The position numbers and the translations under genes were made by a program. Source: Rodentibacter genomosp. 1 (GTDB taxonomy: Bacteria > Pseudomonadota > Gammaproteobacteria > Enterobacterales > Pasteurellaceae). Taken from it: a DNA stretch of 64,000 nt. The stretch lies in contig NZ_MLHN01000011.1 in assembly GCF_001999285.1 (NCBI RefSeq), forward strand, positions 1-64,000, in the 5' to 3' direction. Shown here piece after piece: positions 40,216 to 50,761 of the stretch (position 1 is the stretch's first letter; each line of letters begins with the position of its first letter). The notes under the pieces are model-generated. The model saw nothing but the letters and a program-made list of their open reading frames with translations, was not told the origin of the DNA and ran no database searches.

Positions 40216-41523
40216 ATGATGAACCAAGAAAGATTACAGCAAATTGAAAAGCCACTACTTTATATCGTCAAACGTGATGTTGTGCCAGCATTGGGCTGTA
40301 CCGAACCGATTTCTCTCGCCCTGGCTTGTGCAACAGCGGCAAAATACTTAGGTAAAACGCCTAGCAAAATTGAGGCTAAAGTTTCCGCCAATTTGATGAA
40401 AAACGGTTTAGGTGTCGCCGTACCGGGAACAGGTATGGTGGGCTTGCCCATTGCGGCGGCAATCGGTGCCTTGGGCGGTGATCCTGAAGGTGGGTTGGAA
40501 GTGTTAAAACAGATCACCGCACAACAGGTTTCAGCTGCAAAAGCCATGCTTGATCAAAAACGGGTGAGTGTCGATATTCACCCAACGGATCATATCCTCT
40601 ACTCCGAAGCCGTGCTTTTCGCAGATAAGGATTGGGTCAAAGTCGCTATTCAAGATCAACATACCAATGTGATTTTGATTGAAAAAAATGGCGAGATCCT
40701 CTTTGAAAAAACCGAAAATGAATGTGCCGATACTGATCCTTATGAAATTTTCAAACAGGTCACCGCTCGTGAAATTTTTGAATTCTCCTGCGAGGTTGCC
40801 TTAGATAAAATTCGCTTTATCGGACAAGCCGCCGAACTCAATCGAGCCCTTTCCAATGAAGGCTTACGGGAGAATTACGGCTTACATATTGGGCGAACCT
40901 TGCGTAAACAAGTAGGGAGCGGTTTAATTTCAGACGATTTACTCAGCAAAATTATGATCGAAACCACAGCGGCTTCCGATGCCAGAATGGGCGGTGCTAC
41001 CTTGCCAGCCATGAGTAATTCCGGCTCCGGAAATCAAGGTATTGCGGCGACTATGCCCGTTGTGGTGGTGGCCGATTATTTGAATGCCGATGAAGAAAAA
41101 CGCCTCCGAGCCTTATTTTTATCACATTTAATGGCGATTTATATTCACAGTAAACTGCCGAAATTATCCGCACTTTGTGCCGTCACCACCGCCTCTATGG
41201 GAAGCTGTGCTGGCATTGCTTATTTATTAACGGGGAAATTTGAAACTGCCAGCATGGGCATTTGCAGTATGATCGGCGATATCAGCGGCATTATTTGTGA
41301 TGGTGCAGCAAACAGTTGTGCAATGAAAGTCTCCACCAGTGTGGCATCAGGTTATAAATCCGTACTTATGGCAATGGATGAAACTCACGTTACCGGCAAT
41401 GAAGGCATCGTTGAACACGATCTGGATCGCACTATCGACAACCTCTGCGCCATCGCTTCAAAAAGTATGCAACATATCGATCGCCAAGTCATTGAGATTA
41501 TGGTGAACAAACCTTGTCCTTAG
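40216..41523 (+). CDS. cyuA: L-cysteine desulfidase family protein (CyuA/YhaM, UPF0597)
   Basis: Predicted 4Fe-4S enzyme of 435 residues in the cysteine desulfidase / serine dehydratase-alpha-like family, which breaks L-cysteine to pyruvate, ammonia and sulfide. Conserved segments are PALGCTEPISLALACA near 25, VPGTGMVGLPIAAAIGALGG near 74 and three C-terminal cysteines (SMGSCAGIAYLL, IICDGAANSCAMK) fit for the cluster. ATG 40216 or ATG 40219 could start it. It follows polA by 45 bp and is followed by a palindromic repeat and a thiosulfate-type uptake pair, so a sulfur theme is possible. Activity is inferred from the family. Confidence 0.75.
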   Translation: MMNQERLQQIEKPLLYIVKRDVVPALGCTEPISLALACATAAKYLGKTPSKIEAKVSANLMKNGLGVAVPGTGMVGLPIAAAIGALGGDPEGGLEVLKQITAQQVSAAKAMLDQKRVSVDIHPTDHILYSEAVLFADKDWVKVAIQDQHTNVILIEKNGEILFEKTENECADTDPYEIFKQVTAREIFEFSCEVALDKIRFIGQAAELNRALSNEGLRENYGLHIGRTLRKQVGSGLISDDLLSKIMIETTAASDARMGGATLPAMSNSGSGNQGIAATMPVVVVADYLNADEEKRLRALFLSHLMAIYIHSKLPKLSALCAVTTASMGSCAGIAYLLTGKFETASMGICSMIGDISGIICDGAANSCAMKVSTSVASGYKSVLMAMDETHVTGNEGIVEHDLDRTIDNLCAIASKSMQHIDRQVIEIMVNKPCP

Positions 41524-41661
41524 TTTTTTTGTTTATTTGTAGGGACACACTGAGTGTGTCTGATGATAATATATTGAAATAATTTTATTTCGGACACACG
41601 CAGTGTGTCCCTACATATCGTTGAAATTTCTATTTTTGTGTATTTGCTACATAATACTGGA
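41524..41661. repeat. Palindromic repeat element, copy 1
   Basis: A large hairpin starts just after the cyuA stop: arms 41538-41560 and 41593-41615 (TGTAGGGACACACTG..GTGTGTC) pair with few mismatches, and each arm is itself partly palindromic. After it come CATATCGTTGAAAT and TTTGCTACATAATACTGG. The same order recurs at 43121-43266. The left terminal repeat seen in copy 2 is missing here, cut by the end of cyuA. Confidence 0.8.
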
Positions 41662-41780
41662 TTTTTCGACCGCACTTTTATTCCCAAATTACATATCAAT
41701 TAACTAAAAGTTCTTGGCATATTCTCGTTGAATTTATTAAAAATAACTCATTCTTTTTCTAGATTATCTTAGGGGGGGCT

Positions 41781-42821
41781 ATGCTTTTGACTGGGTTATT
41801 CTGTGGTATTTTGCTTGGGTTTGTGATGCAACGGGGGCGATTTTGTATTACCGGCGCATTCCGTGATTTATATGTGACAAAAAGCAATAAAATGTTTGTT
41901 GCTTTGTTGATTGCTATCACCGTGCAATCTATCGGTTTTTTTATTTTAAAAGAAGTCGGCTGTCTGAATATTGAGCCTGCCAAAAATTTTGAATTTGTTG
42001 CCGTTATAGTGGGCTCTTTTGTATTTGGTATCGGTATTATTTATGCCGGTGGCTGCGCAACAGGGACTTGGTATCGTGCGGCAGAAGGTTTAATTGGTAG
42101 CTGGGTGGCGTTGTTCATGTATATGCTGTTTAGTGCGATGATGCGTACAGGTCCACTTGGTGAATTCAACCAAACATTACGCAGTGTAAAAATAGACGAA
42201 CGCAGTATTTATGAAAGTGTTGGAATATCTGCATGGTGGCTGGTAGCACTACTAACCCTTGTCACTGGCTATTATGCGTATAAACACCTTGCAAAACCAC
42301 AGGTGAAAATCGCCACACTAAAACCGAAGAAAACCGGCATTGCCCATATTTTATTTGAAAAACGTTGGCATACCTTTGTTTCCGCCATATTAATCGGTTT
42401 GATTGCATTTGCAGCTTGGCCGTTAAGTGTGGCAACCGGACGAATTGGCGGTTTAGGTATCACCACGCCATCGGCAAACATTATACAATATCTCATCACC
42501 AATGAGACAAAATTCATCAATTGGGGCGTATTCTTGGTATTAGGGATCTTTATCGGTTCATTCATTGCCGCAAAAGGCAGCAACGAATTTCGTCTCCGCC
42601 TACCGGATACTCAAACCATGATACGTAGTGCGTTCGGTGGTTCGTTAATGGGTATAGGTGCGAGCTTAGCCGGTGGTTGCTCAATAGGCAATGCCCTTGT
42701 CGCCACTGCTTATTTTTCATGGCAAGGTTGGGTATCCCTTCCATTAATAGTACTTGGCACTTGGTTTGCCGCTTACTTCACCATCATCCGTCCACAACGA
42801 TTAAAAACTGCAAACGCTTAA
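41781..42821 (+). CDS. YeeE/YedE-family thiosulfate transporter (TsuA-like)
   Basis: Inner-membrane protein of 346 residues with nine or so hydrophobic segments, COG2391. The three cysteines known to matter in thiosulfate transporter TsuA are present: Cys22 (QRGRFC), Cys92 (YAGGCATGTWYR) and Cys300 (LAGGCSIGNAL). Start ATG 41781 follows GGGGGG. It lies 14 bp upstream of a TusA-like gene, the usual tsuA-tsuB pairing. Uptake of thiosulfate or a related sulfur or selenium compound is inferred; the exact substrate is not determined. Confidence 0.82.
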   Translation: MLLTGLFCGILLGFVMQRGRFCITGAFRDLYVTKSNKMFVALLIAITVQSIGFFILKEVGCLNIEPAKNFEFVAVIVGSFVFGIGIIYAGGCATGTWYRAAEGLIGSWVALFMYMLFSAMMRTGPLGEFNQTLRSVKIDERSIYESVGISAWWLVALLTLVTGYYAYKHLAKPQVKIATLKPKKTGIAHILFEKRWHTFVSAILIGLIAFAAWPLSVATGRIGGLGITTPSANIIQYLITNETKFINWGVFLVLGIFIGSFIAAKGSNEFRLRLPDTQTMIRSAFGGSLMGIGASLAGGCSIGNALVATAYFSWQGWVSLPLIVLGTWFAAYFTIIRPQRLKTANA

Positions 42822-42835
42822 ATTAGGAGAAAAAA

Positions 42836-43057
42836 ATGATTGTCAAATTACCAACACTGGGTTTAGTTTGTCCCTTCCCCTTAGTGGAAGCAAAAGCCGA
42901 AATGGCAAAACTCAATAAAGGCGATGGGCTTGAAATTGAATTCGATTGTACTCAAGCCACAGAAGCAATCCCAGCTTGGGCAGCAGAGGAAGGTTATGAA
43001 GTGACGAATTTTGAACAAATCGGCGATGCAAAGTGGACAATTACTGTCTTGAAATAA
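42836..43057 (+). CDS. TusA/SirA-family sulfur carrier protein (TsuB-like)
   Basis: Small cytosolic sulfur carrier, 73 residues. The persulfide-forming Cys is in LGLVCPFPLVEAKAEM (Cys12, CPxP motif). Fold and length are normal for TusA. GGAGA precedes the ATG, and it is co-transcribed with the YeeE-type gene. In characterised pairs (TsuB with TsuA) the carrier supports thiosulfate uptake and passes on the sulfur. It is distinct from the housekeeping TusA of tRNA thiolation, which is not in the window. Confidence 0.85.
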   Translation: MIVKLPTLGLVCPFPLVEAKAEMAKLNKGDGLEIEFDCTQATEAIPAWAAEEGYEVTNFEQIGDAKWTITVLK

Positions 43058-43093
43058 CACGATGAAGTGCGGTTAAAAAACAAGGAAATTTTT

Positions 43094-43266
43094 CAGTATT
43101 ATGTAGCAATTGCATAAATCTGTTTTTTTGGTGGTTTGTAGGGACACACTGCGTGTGTCCGTTATAAAATCAAAATGATTTCAATATGTTAAAATCCGGA
43201 CACACGCAGTGTATCCCTACATATCGTTGAAATGTCTATTTTTGTGCATTTACTACATAATAATAC
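43094..43266. repeat. Palindromic repeat element, copy 2 (complete)
   Basis: A 173-bp imperfect palindrome in the same orientation as copy 1. Outer inverted ends are CAGTATTATGTAGCAA (43094-43109) and TTTACTACATAATAAT (43249-43264). The inner hairpin arms are 43137-43160 and 43198-43221 (TGTAGGGACACACTGCGTGTG and complement). It has no coding capacity. Terminal inverted repeats and a pair of copies suggest a MITE-like element; no target-site duplication is clear. Confidence 0.75.
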
Positions 43267-43298
43267 CGAAATTTTTAACCGCACTTTAAGTAAAAAAA

Positions 43299-43775
<477 letters not shown>

Positions 43776-43829
43776 TCATGAATGAATAAAAGTTGAGCTA
43801 TCATAACAAGTTGATGATATGAAATAAAG

Positions 43830-43859
43830 TTACCAATCACATTAAAACATCTGTATAAT
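43830..43859 (+). promoter_or_regulatory. Predicted sigma-70 promoter of pnp
   Basis: TTACCA, an 18-bp spacer and a perfect TATAAT. Transcription would start near 43866, leaving a leader of about 140 nt before the GTG start, room for the autoregulatory leader known for pnp. Confidence 0.5.
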
Positions 43860-44008
43860 GCCTAAGCTTTATTTTCTGTATTAGCGTGCGGCTAACAAAA
43901 GACATTTTTCTGATATATGTATTCCTACATTTCTTTGAAATTTCTTTTGCTAGTCGCAATCTGGAAAATAAAGCGTTGTTTTTAATATCAAAATTAAAGG
44001 AAAACATT

Positions 44009-46138
44009 GTGAATCCAATTGTTAAACAATTTAAATATGGTCAGCACACCGTCACATTAGAAACCGGTGCGATTGCCCGTCAAGCTACTGCCGCCGTCAT
44101 GGCAAGTATGGATGACACCAGCGTGTTTGTTACCGTTGTAGCCAAAAAAGATGTAAAAGAAGGTCAAGATTTCTTCCCATTAACCGTTAATTATCAAGAA
44201 CGTACTTATGCTGCCGGTCGTATTCCTGGTGGTTTTTTCAAACGTGAAGGCCGCCCCTCCGAAGGCGAAACCCTCATTGCCCGCTTAATCGACCGTCCTA
44301 TCCGTCCATTATTCCCGGAAGGTTTCTTCAATGAAATTCAAGTGGTGGCGACCGTTGTTTCTGTCAATCCACAAATTAGCCCGGATTTAGTGGCGATGAT
44401 TGGTGCTTCTGCGGCTTTATCGCTATCGGGCGTCCCTTTTAACGGTCCTATCGGTGCGGCACGTGTTGGTTTTATCAATAATCAATTCGTGTTAAACCCA
44501 ACTATGGCTGAACAAAAACAAAGCCGTTTGGATCTTGTTGTAGCTGGAACGGATAAAGCCGTATTAATGGTGGAATCTGAAGCGGATATTTTAACAGAAG
44601 AACAAATGTTATCTGCAGTGGTATTCGGTCATCAACAACAACAAGTTGTGATTGAAGCGATTAAAGAATTTACCGCAGAAGCCGGTAAACCTCGTTGGGA
44701 TTGGGTTGCACCTGAACCAAATACCGATTTAATCAATAAAGTAAAAGCTATCGCAGAAGCGCGTTTGGGTGATGCCTATCGTATTACAGAAAAACAAACC
44801 CGCTATGAGCAAATTGATGCGATTAAGGCTGATGTTATCGCACAAATTACGGCAGAAAACGAGGAAATCAGTGAAGGTAAAATCGTTGATATTTTCACCG
44901 CCCTTGAAAGCCAAATCGTCCGTGGTCGTATCATTGCCGGCGAGCCACGCATTGATGGCCGTACCGTAGATACCGTACGTGCTTTAGATATTTGCACCGG
45001 TGTGTTACCTCGCACTCATGGTTCAGCAATTTTCACCCGTGGTGAAACTCAAGCCTTAGCCGTGGCGACGTTAGGTACTGAGCGTGATGCCCAAATTATT
45101 GATGAATTGACCGGTGAGCGTTCCGATCATTTCTTATTCCACTATAACTTCCCTCCGTACTCTGTCGGTGAAACCGGTATGATCGGCTCACCAAAACGTC
45201 GTGAAATCGGTCATGGTCGTTTAGCAAAACGTGGTGTAGCAGCCGTGATGCCAAGCCTTGCTGAGTTCCCTTATGTAGTACGTGTGGTATCTGAAATCAC
45301 TGAATCTAACGGTTCTTCCTCTATGGCTTCCGTATGTGGTGCGTCTCTTGCCCTAATGGATGCCGGTGTACCAATTAAAGCGGCAGTAGCCGGTATTGCA
45401 ATGGGGCTCGTGAAAGAAGAAGAAAAATTCGTTGTTCTTTCCGATATTCTAGGTGATGAAGATCATCTTGGCGATATGGACTTTAAAGTGGCCGGTACCC
45501 GTGAGGGTGTCACCGCACTTCAAATGGACATTAAAATTGAAGGAATTACCCCTGAAATTATGCAAATCGCTTTAAATCAAGCGAAAAGCGCACGTATGCA
45601 CATTCTTGGCGTCATGGAACAAGCCATTCCAGCACCTCGTTCTGATATTTCTGACTATGCACCACGTATTCATACGATGAAAATCGATCCGAAAAAAATC
45701 AAAGATGTGATTGGTAAAGGTGGAGCAACTATCCGTGCATTAACCGAAGAAACCGGTACTTCAATTGATATTGACGATGATGGTACGGTAAAAATTGCCG
45801 CAGTCGATAATAATGCGGCAAAAAATGTGATGGCTCGCATTGAAGAAATTGTGGCGGAAGTCGAAGCAGGTGCAATTTATAAAGGCAAAGTGACACGCTT
45901 AGCAGATTTTGGTGCATTCGTCGCTATCGTAGGCAATAAAGAAGGATTAGTTCACATTTCACAAATTGCGGAAGAGCGTGTGGAAAAAGTGAGTGATTAT
46001 CTTCAAATAGGCCAAGAAGTCGATGTGAAAGTCGTCGAAATCGATCGTCAAGGTCGTATTCGCCTGACAATGAAAGAACTTACACCAAAACAAGATGCTG
46101 AAAACATTCAAGAAGAATCTACTGAAGAGTTAGAATAA
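44009..46138 (+). CDS. pnp: Polyribonucleotide nucleotidyltransferase (PNPase)
   Basis: 3'-5' phosphorolytic exoribonuclease, part of the RNA degradosome, 709 residues. The start is GTG 44009 ([15 protein letters not shown]), with AAAGGA 7 nt ahead; a frame open from ATG 43886 adds 41 residues with no family match. It has two RNase PH domains (first: [20 protein letters not shown]; second: [19 protein letters not shown] and [11 protein letters not shown]), then KH ([18 protein letters not shown] near 560) and S1 ([17 protein letters not shown] near 625). nlpI and deaD follow, the usual gamma-proteobacterial order. Confidence 0.98.
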   Translation: MNPIVKQFKYGQHTVTLETGAIARQATAAVMASMDDTSVFVTVVAKKDVKEGQDFFPLTVNYQERTYAAGRIPGGFFKREGRPSEGETLIARLIDRPIRPLFPEGFFNEIQVVATVVSVNPQISPDLVAMIGASAALSLSGVPFNGPIGAARVGFINNQFVLNPTMAEQKQSRLDLVVAGTDKAVLMVESEADILTEEQMLSAVVFGHQQQQVVIEAIKEFTAEAGKPRWDWVAPEPNTDLINKVKAIAEARLGDAYRITEKQTRYEQIDAIKADVIAQITAENEEISEGKIVDIFTALESQIVRGRIIAGEPRIDGRTVDTVRALDICTGVLPRTHGSAIFTRGETQALAVATLGTERDAQIIDELTGERSDHFLFHYNFPPYSVGETGMIGSPKRREIGHGRLAKRGVAAVMPSLAEFPYVVRVVSEITESNGSSSMASVCGASLALMDAGVPIKAAVAGIAMGLVKEEEKFVVLSDILGDEDHLGDMDFKVAGTREGVTALQMDIKIEGITPEIMQIALNQAKSARMHILGVMEQAIPAPRSDISDYAPRIHTMKIDPKKIKDVIGKGGATIRALTEETGTSIDIDDDGTVKIAAVDNNAAKNVMARIEEIVAEVEAGAIYKGKVTRLADFGAFVAIVGNKEGLVHISQIAEERVEKVSDYLQIGQEVDVKVVEIDRQGRIRLTMKELTPKQDAENIQEESTEELE

Positions 46139-46154
46139 TCTTGATAACTTAATC

Positions 46155-46195
46155 AAAACTTGGTGGTGTAACACCATCAAGTTTTGTTATTTTTT
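46155..46195 (+). terminator. Terminator after pnp
   Basis: A 14-bp stem AAAACTTGGTGGTG / CACCATCAAGTTTT with one wobble pair and a 3-nt loop, then GTTATTTTTT. It lies between pnp and nlpI and may let some transcription through. Confidence 0.7.
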
Positions 46196-46219
46196 AATTA
46201 GTCACACAAAAGAAAGCAA

Positions 46220-47164
46220 ATGCAGTATTTTCGGTTATTTCACCGTTGTCTAGCCTATTTATTTAGCTTATGTGCAATATTGTTTCTTACCGGTTGTATT
46301 CAATCCAATGGTACTTTTGTGTCTAAAAATTTTGTAGTACTTGCTGAACAAAATCCTAATGTTCACTTTGAACAAGAAGTGATGATTGTACGAATCAGTC
46401 AAGTATTGCTTGTTGGAAAAATGAGTAACGAAGAACGGGCGTCATTACATTTTGAACGTGGTGTTCTATATGATTCCCTCGGTTTATGGGGACTCGCACG
46501 TTATGATTTTATCCAAGCTCTAGCACTACAGCCTAAAATGGCTTCGGTATATAACTATCTAGGGCTTTACTTATTGCTTGAGGAAGATTACGACGGGGCA
46601 TTGGAAAGTTTCAATGCTGTGTTTGAATTAGATCCAGGCTATGACTACACCCACCTTAATCGTGGTTTAAATTTTTATTATGTAGGACGCTATAATCTTG
46701 CCGAGCAAGATTTCTTACAGTTCTACCAAGCCGATATAAAAGATCCTTATCGTGTCTTATGGCTGTATTTGAATGAACAAAAATTAAAACCACAAGATGC
46801 CCATAAAAACCTTGTTGAACGAGCAAAAGGGCTATCAAAGGACTTCTGGGGTACAAATATCGTTCAATACTACTTAGGGCACATTTCTTTGGAAGAATTA
46901 CAGCAGCGTGCCGGCGAATTTGCTGAAAATGCACAACAATATGCTGAAATTCTTACGGAAACCTATTTTTATCTAGCAAAACAAAAACTCAATGTAGGGC
47001 TGGTTGATGAAGCGGCGGCTTTATTTAAACTGGCTATGGCGAATCAGGTTTATAACTTTGTTGAGTATCGTTTTGCCTCTTTTGAGCTAATGAAACTAAA
47101 ACCTGCTCAAACAGAACAGGAAAAAGAAGTAAAAAGTGCGGTAACAAAAACTGGAAATTTTTAG
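46220..47164 (+). CDS. nlpI: Lipoprotein NlpI
   Basis: Outer-membrane TPR lipoprotein, 314 residues, an adaptor for peptidoglycan endopeptidase turnover through Prc in E. coli. The signal ends in lipobox LTGC (Cys near 26). TPR units follow: ERASLHFERGVLYDSLGLWG, AYNYLGLYLLLEEDYDGALE-like (VYNYLGLYLLLEEDYDGALE) and YTHLNRGLNFYYVGRYNLAEQ. Placement between pnp and deaD supports orthology. An uptake signal falls at the very end of the gene and pairs with an inverted one after the stop (47133-47175). Confidence 0.92.
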   Translation: MQYFRLFHRCLAYLFSLCAILFLTGCIQSNGTFVSKNFVVLAEQNPNVHFEQEVMIVRISQVLLVGKMSNEERASLHFERGVLYDSLGLWGLARYDFIQALALQPKMASVYNYLGLYLLLEEDYDGALESFNAVFELDPGYDYTHLNRGLNFYYVGRYNLAEQDFLQFYQADIKDPYRVLWLYLNEQKLKPQDAHKNLVERAKGLSKDFWGTNIVQYYLGHISLEELQQRAGEFAENAQQYAEILTETYFYLAKQKLNVGLVDEAAALFKLAMANQVYNFVEYRFASFELMKLKPAQTEQEKEVKSAVTKTGNF

Positions 47165-47233
47165 ACCGCACTTTATTCAAAAGTTAAACCGAAAGCCCTC
47201 TTTGAGCTTTCCTTTTTATATTCGAGTATTTTA

Positions 47234-49033
47234 ATGACTGACAAAATCACCTTTAATGACTTAGGCTTACCTGACTTCATCTTAAAAGCAGTTTTTGACC
47301 TAGGTTTTGAAACCCCTTCTCCAATTCAACAAGCCTGTATCCCTCACTTGCTCAACGGCAAAGATGTGTTGGGTATGGCTCAAACCGGTAGTGGCAAAAC
47401 AGCGGCATTCTCCTTGCCACTATTAGCTCAAATTGATACAAGCGAAAAATATCCTCAAATGTTAGTGATGGCACCAACCCGTGAACTTGCCATTCAAGTA
47501 GCTGACGCTTGCGAGCAATTTGTCAAACACGCACAAGGCGTACGTATCGTAACCCTTTACGGTGGGCAACGTTATGACATTCAACTACGCGCATTAAAAC
47601 AAGGTGCACAAGTCGTCGTAGGCACACCGGGGCGTATCCTTGATCATATTCGTCGTGGCACGTTAGATTTATCCGAACTTCGTTTCATTGTATTGGATGA
47701 AGCTGATGAAATGTTACGAATGGGCTTTATTGACGATGTGGAAACGGTCATGGCTGAATTACCTGAGCATCATCAAACCGCTCTTTTCTCCGCCACAATG
47801 CCGGAACCCATTCGTCGAATCACCAAGCGTTTTATGAATGATCCGCAAGAAGTGAAAATTAAAGTCAATAACGAAAATGCACCGGATATTGAGCAAAATT
47901 GTTGGTATGTCCATGGTGTACGCAAAAATGAAGCACTACTTCGTTTCTTAGAAGTAGAAGATTTTGATGCGGCCATTATCTTTGCCCGTACTAAAACAGC
48001 TACGTTAGATATTACTGAATTATTAGAGAAAAACGGTTTCCGTTCTGCCGCACTTAACGGCGATATGACCCAGCAACTGCGTGAACAAACCCTTGATCGC
48101 TTACGTAACGGCAGTCTTGATATTGTTGTCGCCACAGATGTTGCCGCACGTGGTATTGACATTGAACGGATCAGCCTAGTCGTGAACTACGATATTCCGC
48201 TTGACGCGGAATCTTACGTACATCGTATCGGTCGTACCGGTCGTGCCGGTCGCTCCGGTCGTGCATTGTTGTTTGTAGAACCACGTGAACGCCGTTTACT
48301 CCGCAATATTGAACACCTGATGAAAAAACCGATTAATGAGGTAGAACTACCGAATCACTTAATATTGCAAGAATGCCGCCGTAAAAAATTCGTGGCGAAA
48401 ATCACCAAACAACTTGAACATCACGATTTAGAACAATATCGTAGCCTATTAGAAGATTTATTCACTGCTGATCAAGATCAGGAGGATATTGCGGCTGCAA
48501 TGCTTATGTTGCTTCAAGGTAAACAAAAATTAATCCTTCCACCTGATCCGCCAATGGAAAAACGTCGCCGTAATGATCGTGCCGAACGTCGTGAAAATCC
48601 TCGTTCAGCAGAGCGTCGTGGAGAACGAAAAGGTTACGGCAACCCACAACCAATGGATTTATACCGTATTGAAATCGGCAGAATGGATGGCGTTGAAGTT
48701 CGTCACATTGTTGGCGCAATTGCAAATGAGGGGGATATTAATAGCCGATATATCGGTCATATCAAACTTTATGATGATCACTCCACAGTGGAATTGCCAC
48801 AAGGAATGCCAAAAGAATTACTTCAACAATTCGGTAAAACCCGTGTGCTAAACAAGCAAATGAGAATGTCATTCCTTGGTGCGGTAAAATCAGAAAACTC
48901 ACGTGAACGTGATGATTTCGGCGGAAAACGGCGAGGTCGTGGTAACGATAATGGTGATCGTGGCGGGCGTAAATTTAATGAAAAAAATAACCGCACTTTT
49001 AACGAGAAACCTCAAAGAGGTCGTCGCACTTAA
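47234..49033 (+). CDS. deaD: Cold-shock DEAD-box RNA helicase DeaD (CsdA)
   Basis: ATP-dependent RNA helicase for ribosome assembly and mRNA decay in the cold. It has 599 residues. Motifs in order: Q motif [10 protein letters not shown], Walker [13 protein letters not shown] near 57, PTRELA, DEAD box VLDEADEML near 160, SAT, then [16 protein letters not shown] and [19 protein letters not shown] DeaD-specific RNA-binding domain follows at about 470-560 ([20 protein letters not shown]). The C-terminal tail is Arg/Gly/Asn-rich and probably unstructured. A USS lies near the stop. Confidence 0.97.
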   Translation: MTDKITFNDLGLPDFILKAVFDLGFETPSPIQQACIPHLLNGKDVLGMAQTGSGKTAAFSLPLLAQIDTSEKYPQMLVMAPTRELAIQVADACEQFVKHAQGVRIVTLYGGQRYDIQLRALKQGAQVVVGTPGRILDHIRRGTLDLSELRFIVLDEADEMLRMGFIDDVETVMAELPEHHQTALFSATMPEPIRRITKRFMNDPQEVKIKVNNENAPDIEQNCWYVHGVRKNEALLRFLEVEDFDAAIIFARTKTATLDITELLEKNGFRSAALNGDMTQQLREQTLDRLRNGSLDIVVATDVAARGIDIERISLVVNYDIPLDAESYVHRIGRTGRAGRSGRALLFVEPRERRLLRNIEHLMKKPINEVELPNHLILQECRRKKFVAKITKQLEHHDLEQYRSLLEDLFTADQDQEDIAAAMLMLLQGKQKLILPPDPPMEKRRRNDRAERRENPRSAERRGERKGYGNPQPMDLYRIEIGRMDGVEVRHIVGAIANEGDINSRYIGHIKLYDDHSTVELPQGMPKELLQQFGKTRVLNKQMRMSFLGAVKSENSRERDDFGGKRRGRGNDNGDRGGRKFNEKNNRTFNEKPQRGRRT

Positions 49034-49113
49034 TATAGATAGAGGGTAGGGATAGCCCCTCCCCTTTGCCACGAAAAATTCGTTTCAAACTTTTATAAAT
49101 AAGGAAAACGTAT

Positions 49114-50535
49114 TTGAAAGGTTTATTTTTACGCATTATCGCGGCTTTTGCTTTGCTCCTTTGGGCAATAGATATGGTTTTTCCTTGGCAAAAAATCATG
49201 CAATCGGAAGAAAATCATTATGCTGCAATTCAATCACGCGGTAAGCTCATTGTCGGCACAATTAATAACCCTATTTATTATTTCATTGATTCCAAAGGGG
49301 AATCAGGCTTGGAATATGAGTTAACAAAAAATTTTGCTGATTATTTAGGCGTAGAACTTGAAATAAAAACGCTTGAAAATACAGATTCCCTTTTCAGCTC
49401 ACTTGAAAACAATCAAATTGATTTAGCTGCAGCCAATTTACTTTTTCATCCTAAACGCGCTGAACAATTTCAAATTGGGCCCGCTTATACCTCCGCTTCT
49501 TGGCAATTAGTCTATAAAAAAGGGGAAAATAGACCAAAAGATTTAAGCATGGTAAAACAGGAAATAGTCATTTCGGGCGGTCAGGAATTAGATGAATTGC
49601 TCTCACAATTTCAACAAAAATTTCCCACATTACAATGGAAAAACAATAAACAATTCACACAAGAAGAATTACTCATACAAGTCTCAGAAGGCAAAATTCC
49701 CTACACTATCGCAAATTCTATAGATGTCGCCATGGTGCAGCAAATTCGTCCTAATATTGCTATCGCCTTTGATTTAACTGATGAATCCAGTGTGCATTGG
49801 TATCTTGCTAATAATTCTTATAATGAGCTACAAGCCGGCTTATTGGATTTTATGAATAATGCTTTAGAAACCGGCCTGATTGATCGTATTGAAGAAAAAT
49901 ATTTCCGCCATATTGCTCAATTTGATTATGTCGATAGCCGTGCTTACTTGGAAGCTATTGAAAAAATTCTCCCACAATATCAACCGCTCTTTGAAAAATA
50001 TAAAGGGAACTTGGACTGGCGTTTATTAGCTGCCGTTGCCTACCAAGAATCCCACTGGAACCCTGATGCCACGTCTCCCACCGGTGTAAGAGGAATGATG
50101 ATGCTCACCAAAGATACCGCAGAGCGTATGAAAATCACCAATAGAACAGACCCCGAACAAAGTATAAAAGCAGGTTCAGAATATTTACATTGGTTAGTTT
50201 CACAAATGCCTGATAGTATTGCGCAAGAAGATCGTATTTGGTATGCGCTTGCCGCCTATAATATGGGACTAGGCCACCTCGTGGATATTCGTCGTTTAAC
50301 AAAAAAATTAGGTGGAAATCCGGATAATTGGCTTGATGTAAAAAATAACTTGCCATTATTAGCCGAAAAACGTCATTATAATAGCCTAAAATATGGCTAT
50401 GCCAGAGGTTATGAAGCCTATCAATATGTGGAAAATATCCGCCGTTATATGAATAATATTGTGAATTATCATCGGGTTCAGAGCAACCAAAATAGCACAG
50501 GGCTTGAAAATGAAATAGACAATAGAGAGGAATAA
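49114..50535 (+). CDS. mltF: Membrane-bound lytic murein transglycosylase F
   Basis: Outer-membrane-associated peptidoglycan lyase making 1,6-anhydromuropeptides, 473 residues. The start is TTG 49114, with AAGGA 8 nt ahead, since no ATG precedes the signal sequence ([20 protein letters not shown]). An SBP_bac_3 domain (about 40-265, [15 protein letters not shown]) is followed by an SLT domain with catalytic Glu in [20 protein letters not shown] near 311, and [13 protein letters not shown]. Fifteen bases separate it from the ribosome site of a small ORF downstream. Confidence 0.92.
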   Translation: MKGLFLRIIAAFALLLWAIDMVFPWQKIMQSEENHYAAIQSRGKLIVGTINNPIYYFIDSKGESGLEYELTKNFADYLGVELEIKTLENTDSLFSSLENNQIDLAAANLLFHPKRAEQFQIGPAYTSASWQLVYKKGENRPKDLSMVKQEIVISGGQELDELLSQFQQKFPTLQWKNNKQFTQEELLIQVSEGKIPYTIANSIDVAMVQQIRPNIAIAFDLTDESSVHWYLANNSYNELQAGLLDFMNNALETGLIDRIEEKYFRHIAQFDYVDSRAYLEAIEKILPQYQPLFEKYKGNLDWRLLAAVAYQESHWNPDATSPTGVRGMMMLTKDTAERMKITNRTDPEQSIKAGSEYLHWLVSQMPDSIAQEDRIWYALAAYNMGLGHLVDIRRLTKKLGGNPDNWLDVKNNLPLLAEKRHYNSLKYGYARGYEAYQYVENIRRYMNNIVNYHRVQSNQNSTGLENEIDNREE

Positions 50536-50554
50536 AAATAAGGAGAAAATAGAT

Positions 50555-50704
50555 ATGCTAAAACGTAAAACCTTTCTGAAAAAAGTAAAATCACGCGATA
50601 TTTCTGTTTCCCGTAACTCACGTATCAGACGGCTAAAACACCGTAAACAAAAACAATTTGAACGACATACAATGCAATTTGTTCTACAAGAATTTGGTAG
50701 CTAA
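50555..50704 (+). CDS. Small very basic protein, unknown
   Basis: A 49-residue ORF that I do not recognise. It begins MLKRKTFLKKVKSRDISVS and about one third of its residues are Lys, Arg or His (RIRRLKHRKQKQFERH in the middle); it has no Cys and no membrane segment. The evidence that it is real is a strong ribosome site (AAGGAG, 8 nt before the ATG), a 19-bp gap after mltF on the same strand and a clean bidirectional terminator 22 bp after its stop. Such composition suggests RNA, ribosome or nucleic-acid binding, but that is inference. Confidence 0.65.
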   Translation: MLKRKTFLKKVKSRDISVSRNSRIRRLKHRKQKQFERHTMQFVLQEFGS

Positions 50705-50726
50705 ATAAAGCTTTCGCAAAAAACAT

Positions 50727-50753
50727 AAAACCCCGGCTGACTATCGGGGTTTT
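50727..50753. terminator. Bidirectional terminator
   Basis: Nine-base-pair stem AAAACCCCG / CGGGGTTTT with a 9-nt loop. TTTTTTCTC follows on the plus strand and ATGTTTTTTG on the minus strand. It ends both the mltF unit and the convergent bamD gene. Confidence 0.85.
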
Positions 50754-50761
50754 TTCTCTAT

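Noticed and set aside
43886-44008. N-terminal 41-codon extension of PNPase from an upstream ATG
   Set aside because: The sequence has no PNPase match, and GTG 44009 has a good ribosome site and gives the family's exact start.
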